Shown one piece after another: positions 45,741 to 57,803 of a stretch of DNA of 64,000 nucleotides (the stretch's first letter is position 1; each line of letters opens with the position of its first letter). The notes under the pieces were generated by a model that saw nothing but the letters and a program-made list of their open reading frames with translations, was not told the DNA's origin and searched no databases. Made by a program: the position numbers and the translations under genes. The stretch comes from Hirundichthys speculiger. Its lineage: Eukaryota; Chordata; Actinopteri; Beloniformes; Exocoetidae. The stretch lies in NCBI GenBank assembly GCA_018398805.1, contig JAGFBZ010000702.1:319001-383000 (forward strand). The letters run 5' to 3'.

Positions 45741-46871
45741 AAGTTTTGCCCTTTCGCCTGCCTGTTGTGTTGAACATTTGAGTTCTCCGTTCCTGAAGAT
45801 CATGTCTCACCTCTGCACAAAACAAAAAAAAGCCTTTCTGGTGTCATAAAACAGTAAAAATGATCTTTGTTTCATGTTCAGGTTCCTCTCATCTCAAATG
45901 TAACTCCAGTATATCAGCCCGGGAGTCAGAAGGGGAACTGAGTAGAATTATCTACTCTGTCTTGAAATGCTGACAAAGGGGAGGAAAAAATAGAAGAGAA
46001 TAATGACCCACATCTTTATCACCACCCAACTTAGTTTGTTATAGCTCAGAAGTGGTTCACACATAGGAGTCCCTGTCATGATTTTTATTTAAGACAAGAA
46101 AATCAAATCCCACATCCGCCCAGCCTTCAGCTTTACTCTTCTGAGCCACAATCATTAAGTTTGTAAATGAAGGAAAACAAACAGCGTCTAACCTGAGCAG
46201 CGTGTATTAGCGAGGTTCTTATGTATTCCAGAAAAGAAAAGCCTTGCAACAGTTTCTAAAGTGCTTTCCTCGACTCAAGAAGCTGAAGGAACATTTGCAG
46301 TTTTTAGATCAGAGTCCCTCCTGCAGGTGTGGAAGTACGTCCCCGTCCCAGATTCACCCGTTCGGTCTCTCCTGCCATGATGTCAGCTGCACCGTCGTTG
46401 TGTGACGCTGTGCTGAAAACCGATTTGCAACTGTCACGAGAGACGACCGGGAAGAAAGTCCAAAGTTACGTTTGGCTGCACCTCCTAATAATAATCAACG
46501 ATTCTATGAAATAACACTGAAAGTGATATTTGAACATAAAAATACTCCTTAATGTTGCTTTCAGAGTATCTTGGCACTGTGTGGTTTTACTTGAACCGTT
46601 TAACCTGCTTCCTAAACAACGGAAGCTGAAGGATCAATAATTATCAGAACATTTGAAACATTTCGGTCTGTTTGTGTTTCTAGCTTTTCGTGTATCATGA
46701 AACAGAGGCTCGGGTCTCCACGGCAACCACCGCCTGGTTCACACTGAACAAACAGGCCGCTGACCTCGTCTCCATCTGTGTGTCTCAGCTATGAGACAAA
46801 GTTTAGATTTTCTTATCCTCTGTGGAGTTTCTGATACCGGAACGTTCTCACTCTCTCATGCACACACACAC

Positions 46872-46912
<41 letters not shown>

Positions 46913-47220
46913 AGCCCTGTGTCCTTCCACTATCTCTCTGGAATGAATAACAGCATCCCAAACTGGGGATGAACTTGAACTCGGTCAATTAGCAGAGGAG
47001 GCAACACAGCGGTGGAGGGAGAGGCACCAAGCAACTGTTGCTCATTTGTGAGGATTTTTTTTTTTTTTTTTTACAAAAAAAGAAATCAAACTCCAGTTGA
47101 GCATTCAAAAAAAAAGAAGACTGAGATTAAATTGAAGGAGAGATAGACTGGAAGGACAAAGAGGCTAGAGAAAGCTGCAGTGTCTGTGCAAACAAAAAAG
47201 AAGTGAATAAAAGGAAGTCC
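45741..47220. other. Intergenic, nothing coding recognised
   Basis: Includes a (CA)n tract at 46861-46908 and a T run at about 47058-47073. The remaining sequence looks unique. The frame 46329-46514 on the plus strand has no recognised homology or splice context. Confidence 0.4.
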
Positions 47221-47224
47221 ACAT

Positions 47225-47340
47225 GTGCCTGATATTAGGCATTTGCCAATTATGCTAGTAAAAGTGGCATATTATGCTAGTGGCAGTGCTCGTTTTTTGC
47301 CCAAATTCAAAATTATGCTAATTAAAAAAAAAAATTATTC
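47225..47340. repeat. Dispersed ATTATGCTA repeat
   Basis: AATTATGCTAGT, GGCATATTATGCTAGTGGCA and AAAATTATGCTAATT motifs; related to the motifs at bases 1-85. Confidence 0.5.
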
Positions 47341-47621
47341 TGTGCACAAACTTCACAACTCACAAGACGAGTTTGAAAATGTATTTTATTAACCCTGGCC
47401 TGACGTTCTGGGCCCGGTTGTTCAAAACCTGGGTAACTTTATCCGGTGGTTAGGCCTATACGGCGGATAAATCTGCTATCCAGCGGATAGTTATCCAGCT
47501 AACAAAAATAGGTTGCACAAAGCCTGGATAGTGTGGTGGATAGCTATCCGCGGATAGCTTGCTAACCAGTGGGACCGAGACACAGACTTCCGGTTCCGTT
47601 TCATCGAATTCCCGCGGTATC

Positions 47622-47796
47622 CAGGGGCGCCGCTAGGGATTTTGGGCCCCATGAAAAGAATCTTTACCGGGCCCCCCAACACAGCGGCGAAATTTGTTGA
47701 TGCTATTTTTGATCATCATTAGGGGCCTCTCTGGGCCCCCCTCAATCATGGGCCCCTATAATCCGTATCCTTTACCCCCCCTTTTCAGCGCCCCAG
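47622..47796 (+). mobile_element. hAT MITE, family 3, copy 1
   Basis: 175 bases with ends CAGGGGCGCCGCTAGGGATT and CAGCGCCCCAG; an inverted relative lies at 56290-56463. Its flanks show no clear 8-bp duplication. Confidence 0.75.
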
Positions 47797-48574
47797 CTGA
47801 GGTCACATGGGTTAACCACAGCCTTTTTGTTGAAACTTCTTATCCTAGTCAACAAAACAAACTCCTGGTGCACGAGGATTACGCTGCGCGCACCGTAACT
47901 TCCAGACTCGGCTAACTCTCTCGGCTGTGACTGAAACGATTCGCCAGGCGTCGTTCTTGTTTTTGGTTTTAAGGATTGTAAACCTCTACTACAATTTCAT
48001 ATAAGTTACTGAGGTTGATCTTTCTGGTCCTCTCCACTTCCACCATTCACCGAGCACAAATACATAATTCATAACTCCTTTGGCTTCAGATCAAACATGA
48101 ACCCAGATCTTTGAGCAGAAACCGGCGTTGTGCTCTCGTCTGTTTACTCCCAGTGATATTGTCTCTGTCAAGGCCATTAGAGGAGACTGCTGTAAGGAAA
48201 TCTTGTCAATTATTAACTCTGGGTCAATGATTAGAGGCTGTATCTGCTTACAGCAGTGGGGAAGCACATAAAGCTGTTGGATAAAAAAAAAGATACTGAA
48301 AGATATTAACTTTCAAAGATGAGTCATGATTTAACAGGAACGGTTGTTTCAGTTTTCAGACATCTGTGCAGAATGAGTCAACGTATGAGGTTTTGATCCT
48401 GGGTTTTGTTCTGTTCTCCTGTTAAGTGTCGTTCTTACTTCTGCTGATGTACTTAGCTGCTTTTCTTTACTTCCTGTTATTCTGAAAGTCTTACTACTTG
48501 TGTAAAAATTTCCAACTTTACAGCTGAAACAAAGATGTCACACCCCTGACAACTGTAAATTCAGCTATTGGGTC

Positions 48575-49619
48575 CAAGGTTATTATAGTTTTGAAATTGT
48601 CTTTAGTTTTTATTTTTATTTAGTTTTCCAGTTTGCTTTTTTATTTCAGTTTAGTTTTAGTTAGTTCAACAAGTGATTTAGTAGTTTTAGTTTAGTTTTT
48701 ATTTTGAGGAATTGACTAGTTTCAGTTTAGTTTTTATTTAGTTTTAGTCTTAGTTTTAGTTTTTCAGGTATTAAGAGAAAGCCTTGACTTGTAGAAGCTG
48801 GAAAGGATGAAAGAATGTATGACACCAAATATGATTTATCATCAAGTCCTTTTAATTTCTTTCTATAACCAACACCTGCAGGTAAATCAAAAATAAAACT
48901 TAAAACGGTCTGTATTCCAGAATGAAGATGTGGAAAAACCTTAATACACAAAAACAGTTATGAACCTCCAAAAACAAGGCAAAATGTTACTTAAAAAAAA
49001 AAAAAAAAACGTTGACATGTGACACTCCTATAACTGAAAAGGGCTGAAAAATGCTTCATATCTGCCAGAGTAAAAGATTGTAAAAATGAAAATAAAATAG
49101 ATGTTTTTTGCACTACTCATCAAAGATTTCTGAATGTAAATCTATTAAACTTTTGTTTGAACTTTTATTTAACAATGGAACAACATGGAATTGTTTTAAC
49201 TGAAATGAAATTCACCATTAGGATATCTCTACGAAAATGGCGTTTTCGACCTGCAGCTTTAGCCATTTCTAGCAAATCATAAAATGCCCGCTAACTACCT
49301 TCTTCTTGCAGTATGCAGCAGATTATATCCGCTATGCTGCCCCCTCTCTGGAGGGAGGGTAGCATAGCGGCTGCTGCAGGACAGGCAGTAATCTCTATGG
49401 CAGTAATCGAGGGAGAAAACGAAACGACAACGAAAACAAAGGTGAATTTATCTACAATTCAGTTTAGTTTTAGTTAGTTTTACATCCTTCATTGTAGTTT
49501 TTATTTAGTTTTCGTTTTTTTTTTAATTGTAGTTTTTATTTTTATTTCAGTTAACTAAAATATTTTTTCATTGCTAGTTTTAGTTTTAGTCTTAGTTTTC
49601 GTTAACTATAATAACCCTG
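48575..49619. mobile_element. hAT element (CARGGTTATTATAGTT ends)
   Basis: 1045 bases, beginning CAAGGTTATTATAGTT and ending AACTATAATAACCCTG, with a perfect 8-bp duplication ATTGGGTC (48567-48574 and 49620-49627). Sub-terminal regions are rich in TTTAGTTTTAGTTTTTATTT. No intact transposase. Confidence 0.85.
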
Positions 49620-49627
49620 ATTGGGTC

Positions 49628-50399
49628 AAATGCCTAAAACTGTTATCAGTTTAGCTACTTTATACTTTAAGGGAACTGGACTTCAGAGCTGTGAATAAAG
49701 ACAGTGCATAATCACTCTTTTTTGAATGATAATCTGTCTTGTTGTAGAAACTGAGACCAGAACACCAACTGGACCTGGCGGTCAATCTGTATAAATATAA
49801 ATATCGCTCCTGTTCTGTTTTTAGCCGGCGAGAATACTGAAGAAGTCCCTTCTCCTGTATTCCAGTCTTCTTCATTTATGTTCGAATTTGTAAATTGTCT
49901 TTCTTCTGAGCTTTTCTCCATGTTACTGCTTAATTTATTGTTTATTTTGCAGAACGTGCGCTCAGTTACTGATTAAAATATCATGTTATTCATTACCTCA
50001 CTATTTGTTGATTCTCAGGTTTCCTTTGTTCAGGATCAGACCCGTTGAATGTTTTGAGCTCCTGCTTCTGTTCTCACTTTTGGGATTTTTTTTTTACCTG
50101 CCTCTGCATCACAATTGTTGTTTCTTTTTTTTTTTTTTTGTTATAAAGTGTTGGTAAAGTGATATTTATTCCATCGTCAGCATCGTCCACTCTTGCTTGA
50201 AATGAATGTTCTGTTCCAGTCAGACTGGTTCTGAATGAGTCAGACACTAAACCACTAAACCTCATTGGATGTGAAATGTTCCAGCAAGTGTGAAGAAAGT
50301 TTTTTTTTTTTTTTTTTCACTGGACTTTGTTTTTAGTTTCATTTTAAACTGGGTCTCATTTTTTCATGTTTGTGGTCTACATGTTTCCCTTCACTCTTT

Positions 50400-50430
<31 letters not shown>

Positions 50431-51215
50431 TATATTGTGGCTGATTTCCAGTCGTTTTGCATCTTCTTGTGGTTTTTCGTGTCTCTCTCCTGCCCTATTG
50501 TGTCTCCCTCAGTTCAGTTTAATGACCTTTTACTCATATAGCACCGTTTCACATCAACAGTAATCCCAGAGCTCTTCAGTCAGAAAGCCAACATCTTCCT
50601 CTGAGCATTGTGGTCGGATGATTGACTTTCAGCAAAGCTTTACTGTCACTTAAAAGCTCTGTTAGCTCAGTGCGCCGGCTAGTACGTTACTACCTGATAC
50701 TTCCTGGAAAAGAAGACTAACGGGTGAATTAAAGTGTTACCTGAAAGGCAGATGTGTAGCCACACTTTAATAAGAACATGGACCTCAAGTGCATGTTTGT
50801 CGGCTTTGATACAGTCATATGCAAAGGTCCATTCCCTCTCTTTTAATCCTATGTTTATTTTGTGTGTGTATCTGTCAAATACAGCCTTAGACAACCAAAA
50901 ACATACAACTTTATCGACAAAGACAAAGTTACATCAAGCATTTGTTACCTGCATGACTATAGACTTACAAATAGACCAGCTAGGGGTATGGTAGGTGGGT
51001 GGGTGGTAAGGTAGTTGTAATTACCTGTCACACAGTGTAGAATTATTGTTAAGTGTTATGGAGAACAGATATTCTGAATTGTTCTTTCTGGGAGCAGTCT
51101 TTTAGAAAAAGAGCCAATTGTAGCTAATTTGAGCTAATTTAGGCAAGAGCTAATTTTTTTTACGTTACTTCAGTTCATTGAGTTCTTTGGGTGTGTGTGT
51201 GTGTATATATATATA
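49628..51215. other. Intergenic with poly-T tracts
   Basis: T runs near 50125-50139, 50299-50317 and 50398-50420. A block at about 50690-50770 (GAATTAAAGTGTTACCTGAA) recurs in diverged form at 53375-53460, so it is a dispersed repeat. No gene recognised. Confidence 0.4.
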
Positions 51216-51219
51216 AAAT

Positions 51220-51345
51220 TAGTGCTGGGCAAGTTAACGCGTTAACGCATTAGTTTATTAATGCCAACATATATTTTATTGCATGTTAACGCATGTTGCT
51301 CACATGCTTTTGTTTTGAAAAGTCGGTTACTTTGGCAGGTAAACA
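51220..51345 (+). repeat. Truncated hAT end (TAGTGCTGGGCAAGTTAACG)
   Basis: Left terminus and sub-terminal part of the element family complete at 31291-32314 (TGCTGGGCAAGTTAACGCG, TTGCTCACATGCTTTTGTTT). It breaks off where a LINE sequence begins. Confidence 0.7.
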
Positions 51346-52558
51346 TGCGGAAAAGCTGGGGGGCGCTATTGAGCAACGCATGGAGTAGACAAGTTTCTCA
51401 AGGCTCCTCCGTGCCAAACTTTAAACGAGCTATATTGACAGTCTTTTTAAAGACTATTTTAGTTTACTTCTCTCAAGAACTGCCCTATAATCGTACTGAA
51501 CGACTCACTTTGCACAAAAATGTCCAGGAAACTAGAGAGAGCCAAGTTACGTTGGACTACTTCGGCTAAAGCTAGCATGAGCATCACTCCACCTGCCGAA
51601 GCCTCAGGGGACGATTCAGATGACCTGCCACTAATATGGTAGAAGATCGTGAAGCATATTAATGACCGTTTCGACATACTTGAACAAACTCTCCAACCAG
51701 TACGAGGCTCTCAAGCCGAAATGCTGGAAAAGGTGGAATCAGTTGAAGAGCAGCTGTCCGAACAAGACGGCCGTATTAGCAGCTTAGAAAAGTCTTTCTC
51801 CGCTTTAAAGGGTGAGAATAGCGCACTCAAGCTCAAAATAGACGACCTCGAGGGACGTTAGCGGCGAAACAACATAAAAATAATTGGCATACTTGAGGAA
51901 GAAGAAGGAGGCAGACCAACAGACTTTGTTAAAACTCTGATCCTGAAACTTCTCGGTGAAGAGAACTTTCCGTTTCCCGTGGATCTCCCTGTATTCTTAC
52001 CATCCTCTTTCTTTAAACAGTTGGACTCAGTTATACTTTCATTTGTTTGGGCCCGCATTTCCAAATCACACTTGTAGAAGGAAGTGGGTAGCGGTGGCTT
52101 TGGTCTTCCCATATTTAAACATTATTACTGAGCTGCGAACATGAGAGCTCTTATTTTTTGGCACCGGGGCCTTCTTGATAATGACTGGCCTGAAAACTGT
52201 CCACTCTGGTTGAAAATTGAAGCCACCTTAGTCTCTGAAACATCTCCCCTGGCAATTTTTTGTTTCCCCACCAAGCCATCCATTTACTCACTAGGTAGCA
52301 ACTTTATTCTAAGAAATTCTCTTAAGATTATGAACCAGGTTAAGTTTTTCTGTCTGCAGGATATTTCAAGTCAAACACCCATAGCATACAATCACCTTTT
52401 TAAACCAGGGTTGATGGATAAAGTATTTCTTGATTGGAGAAAAAGAGGACTATGTTGCTTTGAAGATCTTTATATTGGGGATAATTTTGCCTCATTCGTC
52501 CATTTTCAAACTAAATACAACCTTCCCCAATCACATTTCTAACCCTACCTTCAGATGG

Positions 52559-52560
<2 letters not shown>
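51345..52560 (+). pseudogene. Internally deleted L1-clade LINE (ORF1 start joined to ORF2 end)
   Basis: About 51519-51960 encodes an L1-type ORF1 beginning: a coiled-coil stretch (HINDRFDILEQTLQ, SLEKSFSALKGENSALKL) then, after a stop, RRNNIKIIGILEEEEGGRP and DFVKTL, the start of the RNA-binding domain. From about 52010 the sequence jumps to the ORF2 C-terminal region (GSGGFGLPIFKHYY, NMRALIFWHRG, open to about 52540). Most of ORF1 and ORF2 is missing and stops are present. Confidence 0.75.
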
Positions 52561-52591
<31 letters not shown>

Positions 52592-52609
52592 TATATATAT
52601 TATATATAT

Positions 52610-52640
<31 letters not shown>

Positions 52641-52660
52641 TATAATAATATATATATACA
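52558..52660. repeat. (TA)n microsatellite
   Basis: About 100 bases of alternating TA with few interruptions, directly after the LINE remnant. Confidence 0.9.
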
Positions 52661-52679
52661 GCTCTGTTTAATCACATCA

Positions 52680-53300
52680 TTTTAATCAGTTTGATATCTG
52701 GACTTTGCCGAGGCCGTTTCCAGAATCTTGATTGTTTTTATGCCCTTCTGATCCAGATTTGCTGGAGTGCTTCAGATCATTTTCCTGTTGAATGACCAAG
52801 TTATGACCAGGTTTTAGCTCATGCCTGAAGCCTGACTTTCTCCAAACAAACCGTACTTGTTCAGTCTTCTTATAATTGTGCAGACTGGGGACTTTAATAT
52901 TTATCATGCTCAGTGAGGCCTGTAGAGGCCCTCTGGGAATCAGTACAGGAGTATAAGGACAAGCACTAACAGACTCAAAAATATATATATTTTTTGTTTG
53001 TTTTGTTTAATTGAATCAATAAAAGTCTTTAATGTCTTTAAAATTTTGCACTCTTAATTTTGTTTGACTGTTTTTTGACAAGAATTCTCTTCTATTCTAT
53101 GAGCATTGCACATTGGGGTGGATTTGCTGCGCCATCCACTCCTGGGAAGATTGGCATCTGTGTTGAATGGTCTCCACTTGTGAATAATCTTTGTCATTGT
53201 CGAGAGTTGAGCTGTAAAAAGTTTAAGTGAATTGATAACACTTTCCAGACTAATGTGCATCAACAACAGTTTCTCTAAGACCACTGCTGATGTCTTTTCC
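52680..53300 (-). pseudogene. Possible Tc1/mariner transposase remnants
   Basis: Minus-strand frames carry short Tc1-reminiscent segments: HKWRPFNTDANLPRSGW at about 53120-53175 (linker/HTH region) and LVIQQENDLKHSSKSG at about 52750-52800 (like the QQDNDPKHT catalytic block). Order and orientation fit one decayed element, but no terminal repeats were found. Confidence 0.4.
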
Positions 53301-54224
53301 CTCTGTGGCCATCTGAGTGACTTTTAGCAGACCTTAATGGTCAGTTTAAAAGCTTGAACCCCTTGTTAGTATATTACTATCAGATAGCTCCTGGAAATAA
53401 AAACTAACCAGATGAATTAAAGTGTTACTTGAAAGACAGATGTATTGTTGTGACTTTTATGAAAAGTTGGATTACTTGAACACATTTCTGAACAGTGATT
53501 GGTCTGTATGAAGCTTTGACTTCAGCACAGGGAGGTCAGTCCTGAAGACAGAGGAACTTATCCACGCATCTGCAGCTGATGGCAGCATGAAAGCACTTTC
53601 ACTGTCCGGCAGCTCGGCAATTCCCGTTAAGAGCCCATAATCCTCAGGTTCCTCCCATGCTTTTAGTTCCCATCATGTCTTCATGGCAGCGGAGCCTTCT
53701 TGGTTTCTGATCACATAAACACAGTCAAATGACCGTGATGCATGCAAGCATAAACGCCTGCAGCCTTCCTGTGAAGTACTGCAAGTCGATGCATCTCAAA
53801 CAACCACAGATCAGATATTAGATGATAAAAAGCTGTCAGAGCATCTCTCTCTCTCTCTCTCTCTCTCTTTGTGAGCTGACTGACAAGTCAAATAGTCATC
53901 TATTTTAAAATATTTTCTCTCAGAATGGTTTATTCACACTTTCAACCTCAAGCTGTCTCTCCTACTCACAGCTGGTTTTATCAGCTCTTACTGAAACTCT
54001 CGCCAACATTTGCATGAGAATGATTCACAGATGACTGTTGGTCTGCTGCACAAAAGTCCAAGGAGCTGCTCACTTAGAAAATAAAACAGAAAGCTTAGAC
54101 AAGAAGAAAAAGAAACAAAGTTTTTGTGGTGGAAGGACAAATTACAAAGTAATGTTTCAGACTCCTGCTGTTGTGGAGCAGGAGCTGGAAAGGCTAGAAA
54201 TGAGGTGGGGAGGGGGGTCATTAT
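53301..54224. other. Intergenic, nothing recognised
   Basis: Contains a (CT)n tract at about 53843-53868; no gene or complete repeat otherwise. Confidence 0.4.
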
Positions 54225-54225
54225 T

Positions 54226-54500
54226 AGGGCCCGAGCACTGAGGGTACAAGGACCCTATTACATTTCGAATGTTTATTATTATTCATATTATTATTCTCCT
54301 TGATGAATCATCTTTTTGGGGACCTTTATATGCTGGAAAACTCATGAAATTTTGCACACACATTAGTTGTGCATGAAATGTATGTATTTTATGGGGATGG
54401 GCACACAGAAATGGGCTCAATAGTGCCACCTACTTTCAGTTTATCGATGAGCCCCCCCCCCATACACTTTCACCTTCAGGGATGAATGTTGTGTGACTCA
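54226..54500 (+). repeat. Fish dispersed repeat (AGGGCCCGAGCACTGAGGG)
   Basis: AGGGCCCGAGCACTGAGGGT, AAGGACCCTATTACATTTCG and GTGCCACCTACTTTCAG form a familiar fish interspersed repeat pattern. Only one end is clear. Confidence 0.5.
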
Positions 54501-54694
54501 TGTATCAGCCTCAGACCTACAAAAAAGTCTCTTGGACCCATGCTCCAACTCCCACAGGAAGTCTGCTGCTTTGAATGGAATATACAGTTTTTCCAGTGAT
54601 TTGGCCATTTCCAGGCCTTGTACTTCGACAACCTCCTCCCAACAAATTGCTGATTTTTTTTAAATGAATATCTTTGAATATCAACACAATTCCA

Positions 54695-54850
54695 ACAATT
54701 CAATTTTCAATTCAATTTTATTTTATTTGTATAGCGTCTATTACAATGCAAATAGTTTCTAGGCGCTTTACAGAGACCCAGATCATGACCCTGACTGAGT
54801 AATATTAACTAAAGTTATAATATTAAATCCTAATCAAAGAAAAACAAATG
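54695..54850 (-). repeat. SINE-like fish repeat, minus strand
   Basis: Begins with the reverse-complement GAATT tail and contains GCGCTTTACAGAGACCCAGA and ATTAAATCCTAATCAA, the complement of the blocks at 8370-9385. Confidence 0.75.
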
Positions 54851-56289
54851 TGATTGGTACATTTGGCTGCATTGTTCGTCTACATCATTTTATTTCCTGC
54901 GGATACTTTTTCATTGTTTACAAGCCAGGTAGACAGATATATTGCTGCATACAAAAATGACATAGATAGTAGAGGTGCAGAGGTATTCCTGAATCTCTGT
55001 GAATTTGTCATAGATAAAGTGCACTTTTTTCTTTTGAAATTGCTCACCTCTCTTTTTATTGTACCACTTACATTTTAGTGGTTTACATTTTCGTGTGTTT
55101 TTAATTTCTTTACAAATAATTTATGCTATGATGTAATAGTAGTAGGCAAGGAAACAGAGGCAAGTCTACGGTACTATTTGAGTGTATTGAAGTGTTGTGC
55201 TTGGTAACTAGCTGTTTACTTTAAGTATTATGTTATTCAGCACTGAAACTGTTTGGAACTTGTTCTGAGAAGCAAAATAAATAAATCATTTGAGAGAAAT
55301 GAAATGTCACTTTAAATGCATAAACCACACCGAAACTGTGACACAATAACCATGGTACAGACTGTACCATGAGCCACACCCCTAATACATAGATATGCTT
55401 TATTTGTTCACACACTGCCACCGAGCATTTGGTTCTGTAATTTTACAACACAAATTACAACAGATGAGCAGAAACGGCATCAACAACATCTGTCCTGTAC
55501 AGAGGCTAGGTGTGTAGCCGCTTCATAGATCCATAAAGCAGGCTTAATGGAGACACAATGGCTGCATCGAGGAGGTCAACCCTGCAGTTTATTTAAATAG
55601 CGGTCATTGTCTCTACGTGCTTTCCAGACAGCATGACCCCAGAGCAAACATTATTAAATATTAAGTAATACAGTATCATTAAATATTAAATAAAGAAACG
55701 CTGGCAAGGAAAATCTCCCCTTTAAGCGGGAAGAAACGTTGAGCAGGACCTGGATCATGAGGAGGGACCTTTCTTCCAAAGACCAGCTGGGAAAAAGAAG
55801 AAAAGAAAAGGGAAAAAGGACAGAAAGAGGAGTGGCACAAATATACTGTCAATATATGGGACAAATATTAGAGCTATCATCTAGCAAAAACATCTAGTAT
55901 GTATATGCATTTTAATCTTATAGCACTTTTTTTGTGGCAGTGTGGAGCGTGAACGTGTCCTTCACTAGTCCTCTCTGGTAGTAAATTCTAACATCTTTAT
56001 TAACCCTCTTAAATCCTGATTTCATCAGAGAGGACTAAAAAACACCAGCAGTGAGATATTTAAAGACAAGACAGTTAAAGAGACACGACAGTGAGGGTTT
56101 GGTGTGTGCTGGGTTGTGGAGTGTGAGGGGTGTTGTGTAGTGGATTGTGTTGTGACAGCAAACAAACTTAAAAAGATAATATGTAAGAAGCAGAGAAAAC
56201 TACTGACAAAAAAACAGTTTTCTACAGTTTTCTACTGACAACACAATCGATTGATTGCATTGACAGTAGGGGGGGGGGGGTTTGTAAAG
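54851..56289. other. Intergenic with a SINE-like fragment
   Basis: A fragment at about 55690-55775 (TCTCCCCTTTAAGCGGGAAG, TTGAGCAGGACCTGGATCAT) is the internal block of the same SINE-like family, minus strand. No gene recognised. Confidence 0.45.
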
Positions 56290-56463
56290 CTGGGGCGCCG
56301 AAAAGGGGGGGTAAAGGATACGGATTATAGGGGCCCATGATTGAGGGGGGCCCAGAGAGGCCCCTAATGATGATCAAAAATAGCATCAACAATTTCGGCC
56401 GCTGTGTTGGGGGCCCGGTAAAGATTCTTTTCATGGGGCCCAAAATCCCTAGCGGCGCCCCTG
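56290..56463 (-). mobile_element. hAT MITE, family 3, copy 2
   Basis: 174 bases, ends CTGGGGCGCCGAAAAGG and AGCGGCGCCCCTG, with a perfect 8-bp duplication TTGTAAAG (56282-56289 and 56464-56471). Inverted relative to 47622-47796. Confidence 0.85.
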
Positions 56464-56488
56464 TTGTAAAGCATAAATGTGTTTGTAC

Positions 56489-57048
56489 TAGGGATGCACA
56501 TTTTGGATTTTTTTTTATGACCGTTAACCGACGCTCTTTAACGATTAATAACCGTTAACCGATGAGTCCGGGAGGGTTGGCTTCCGCGATGTTGCGCGGG
56601 TTGTCGTGGACGCATGCGGACACTTCCCCGTGTATACTCTCGTTGCAATGTGTCGCCGTCAGCTTGTCGCAGAGATGCCGCCGTCACTTTTGATTTATAC
56701 TCGCGTGGTCTCCGCTATGTTATTCCACGCCACAATGCAAGAGCGACAATCCAGAACTAGCTAAACTTACTAAACTTATCTCTTGCGTTTTTCCACTTCC
56801 TCGCTGTCTTTGTAGTGTGGAGAACCAGAATCGTACAGATGTGGATACTTCCTCATTTCTTCGATAAACGCGCTCTTTTCTTCTACGCGGATGTAATATT
56901 GACCAATCAGAGGCCTGTTGCACCTGTTGACACGCCCCCATGAGTTGATTGAATTACGTAGCTTAAAAACAAAATTGACCGTTAGTATTAATCGGTTAGA
57001 GTTACTGTTATCGGTTAACGGTTAAACGGTTAACCATGTGCATCCCTA
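56489..57048. mobile_element. hAT element (TAGGGATGCACAT ends)
   Basis: 560 bases with inverted ends TAGGGATGCACAT and ATGTGCATCCCTA and sub-terminal ACCGTTAACCG motifs. The 8-bp flanks GTTTGTAC and GTCTGTAC differ at one position. Confidence 0.8.
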
Positions 57049-57239
57049 GTCTGTACCCATATAGTCACGCTAAGTGACCAAAGTACCGAGGAAATTGTCA
57101 CCACTTTTACCATTATCACCATCATTATCTTAGTCTGTCTTAAATCTTCCCGCGGGTGAAAAAACACCAGCTAACTCCCCGTATTCCAGTATTGCCCACC
57201 TCTAATATGTACATGATAGATTTACAGGTAAATTTTTTG

Positions 57240-57803
57240 ATGCAGGCTAAAATGAGAAGCCATTCAACAAATGGATTGTATTAATAGACTTTATTTTTTT
57301 TTTTTAAGAGTCAAATAAATGTACCAGCATTATAAGGTGCATTTGGAGGCAACTGCAATAGAGGTTCTGACAGTAGTATAGCAGGTGCTCATCCGACATC
57401 TAAAAAGCATTTATCAAAAACTCATTTAACTCACTGAGGGTGATGTGGCTTTAACCATCACCAATTTATTCCTCAAACAGAAATATAAAACCATACAAAC
57501 ACCAAAAAACAACATAAAAAAAGTTTAAAGCATCATACGTTACCAGTTTTACACAAATCATAGCAGTGCAACTGTAAGCCTCTGTATTTGTGTCCAGTGT
57601 CTGACTCAAGTCATCTTCAGCCTAGAAGTCAGAGACGTCAGTGTCACAAGCTGAACTGCTCTTAAAAAAAAAAAGAAAAATCAAAAAAGAAAAAAAAAAA
57701 AAAACTCATCCTTGGCTTCTGCACTGATAACAGCTGCTGGAACTGCAGCCAGAAGATAAGCCCCAACTATGAAAACCTTCCTCCAACAGCTTCACTGCTG
57801 CGT
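57240..57803 (-). other. cdh1 copy B 3' UTR with polyadenylation signal
   Basis: Closely matches 17050-17584. Minus-strand AATAAA at 57290-57295. Homology with copy A begins at about 57235, so the duplicated block includes the entire 3' UTR. Confidence 0.7.
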
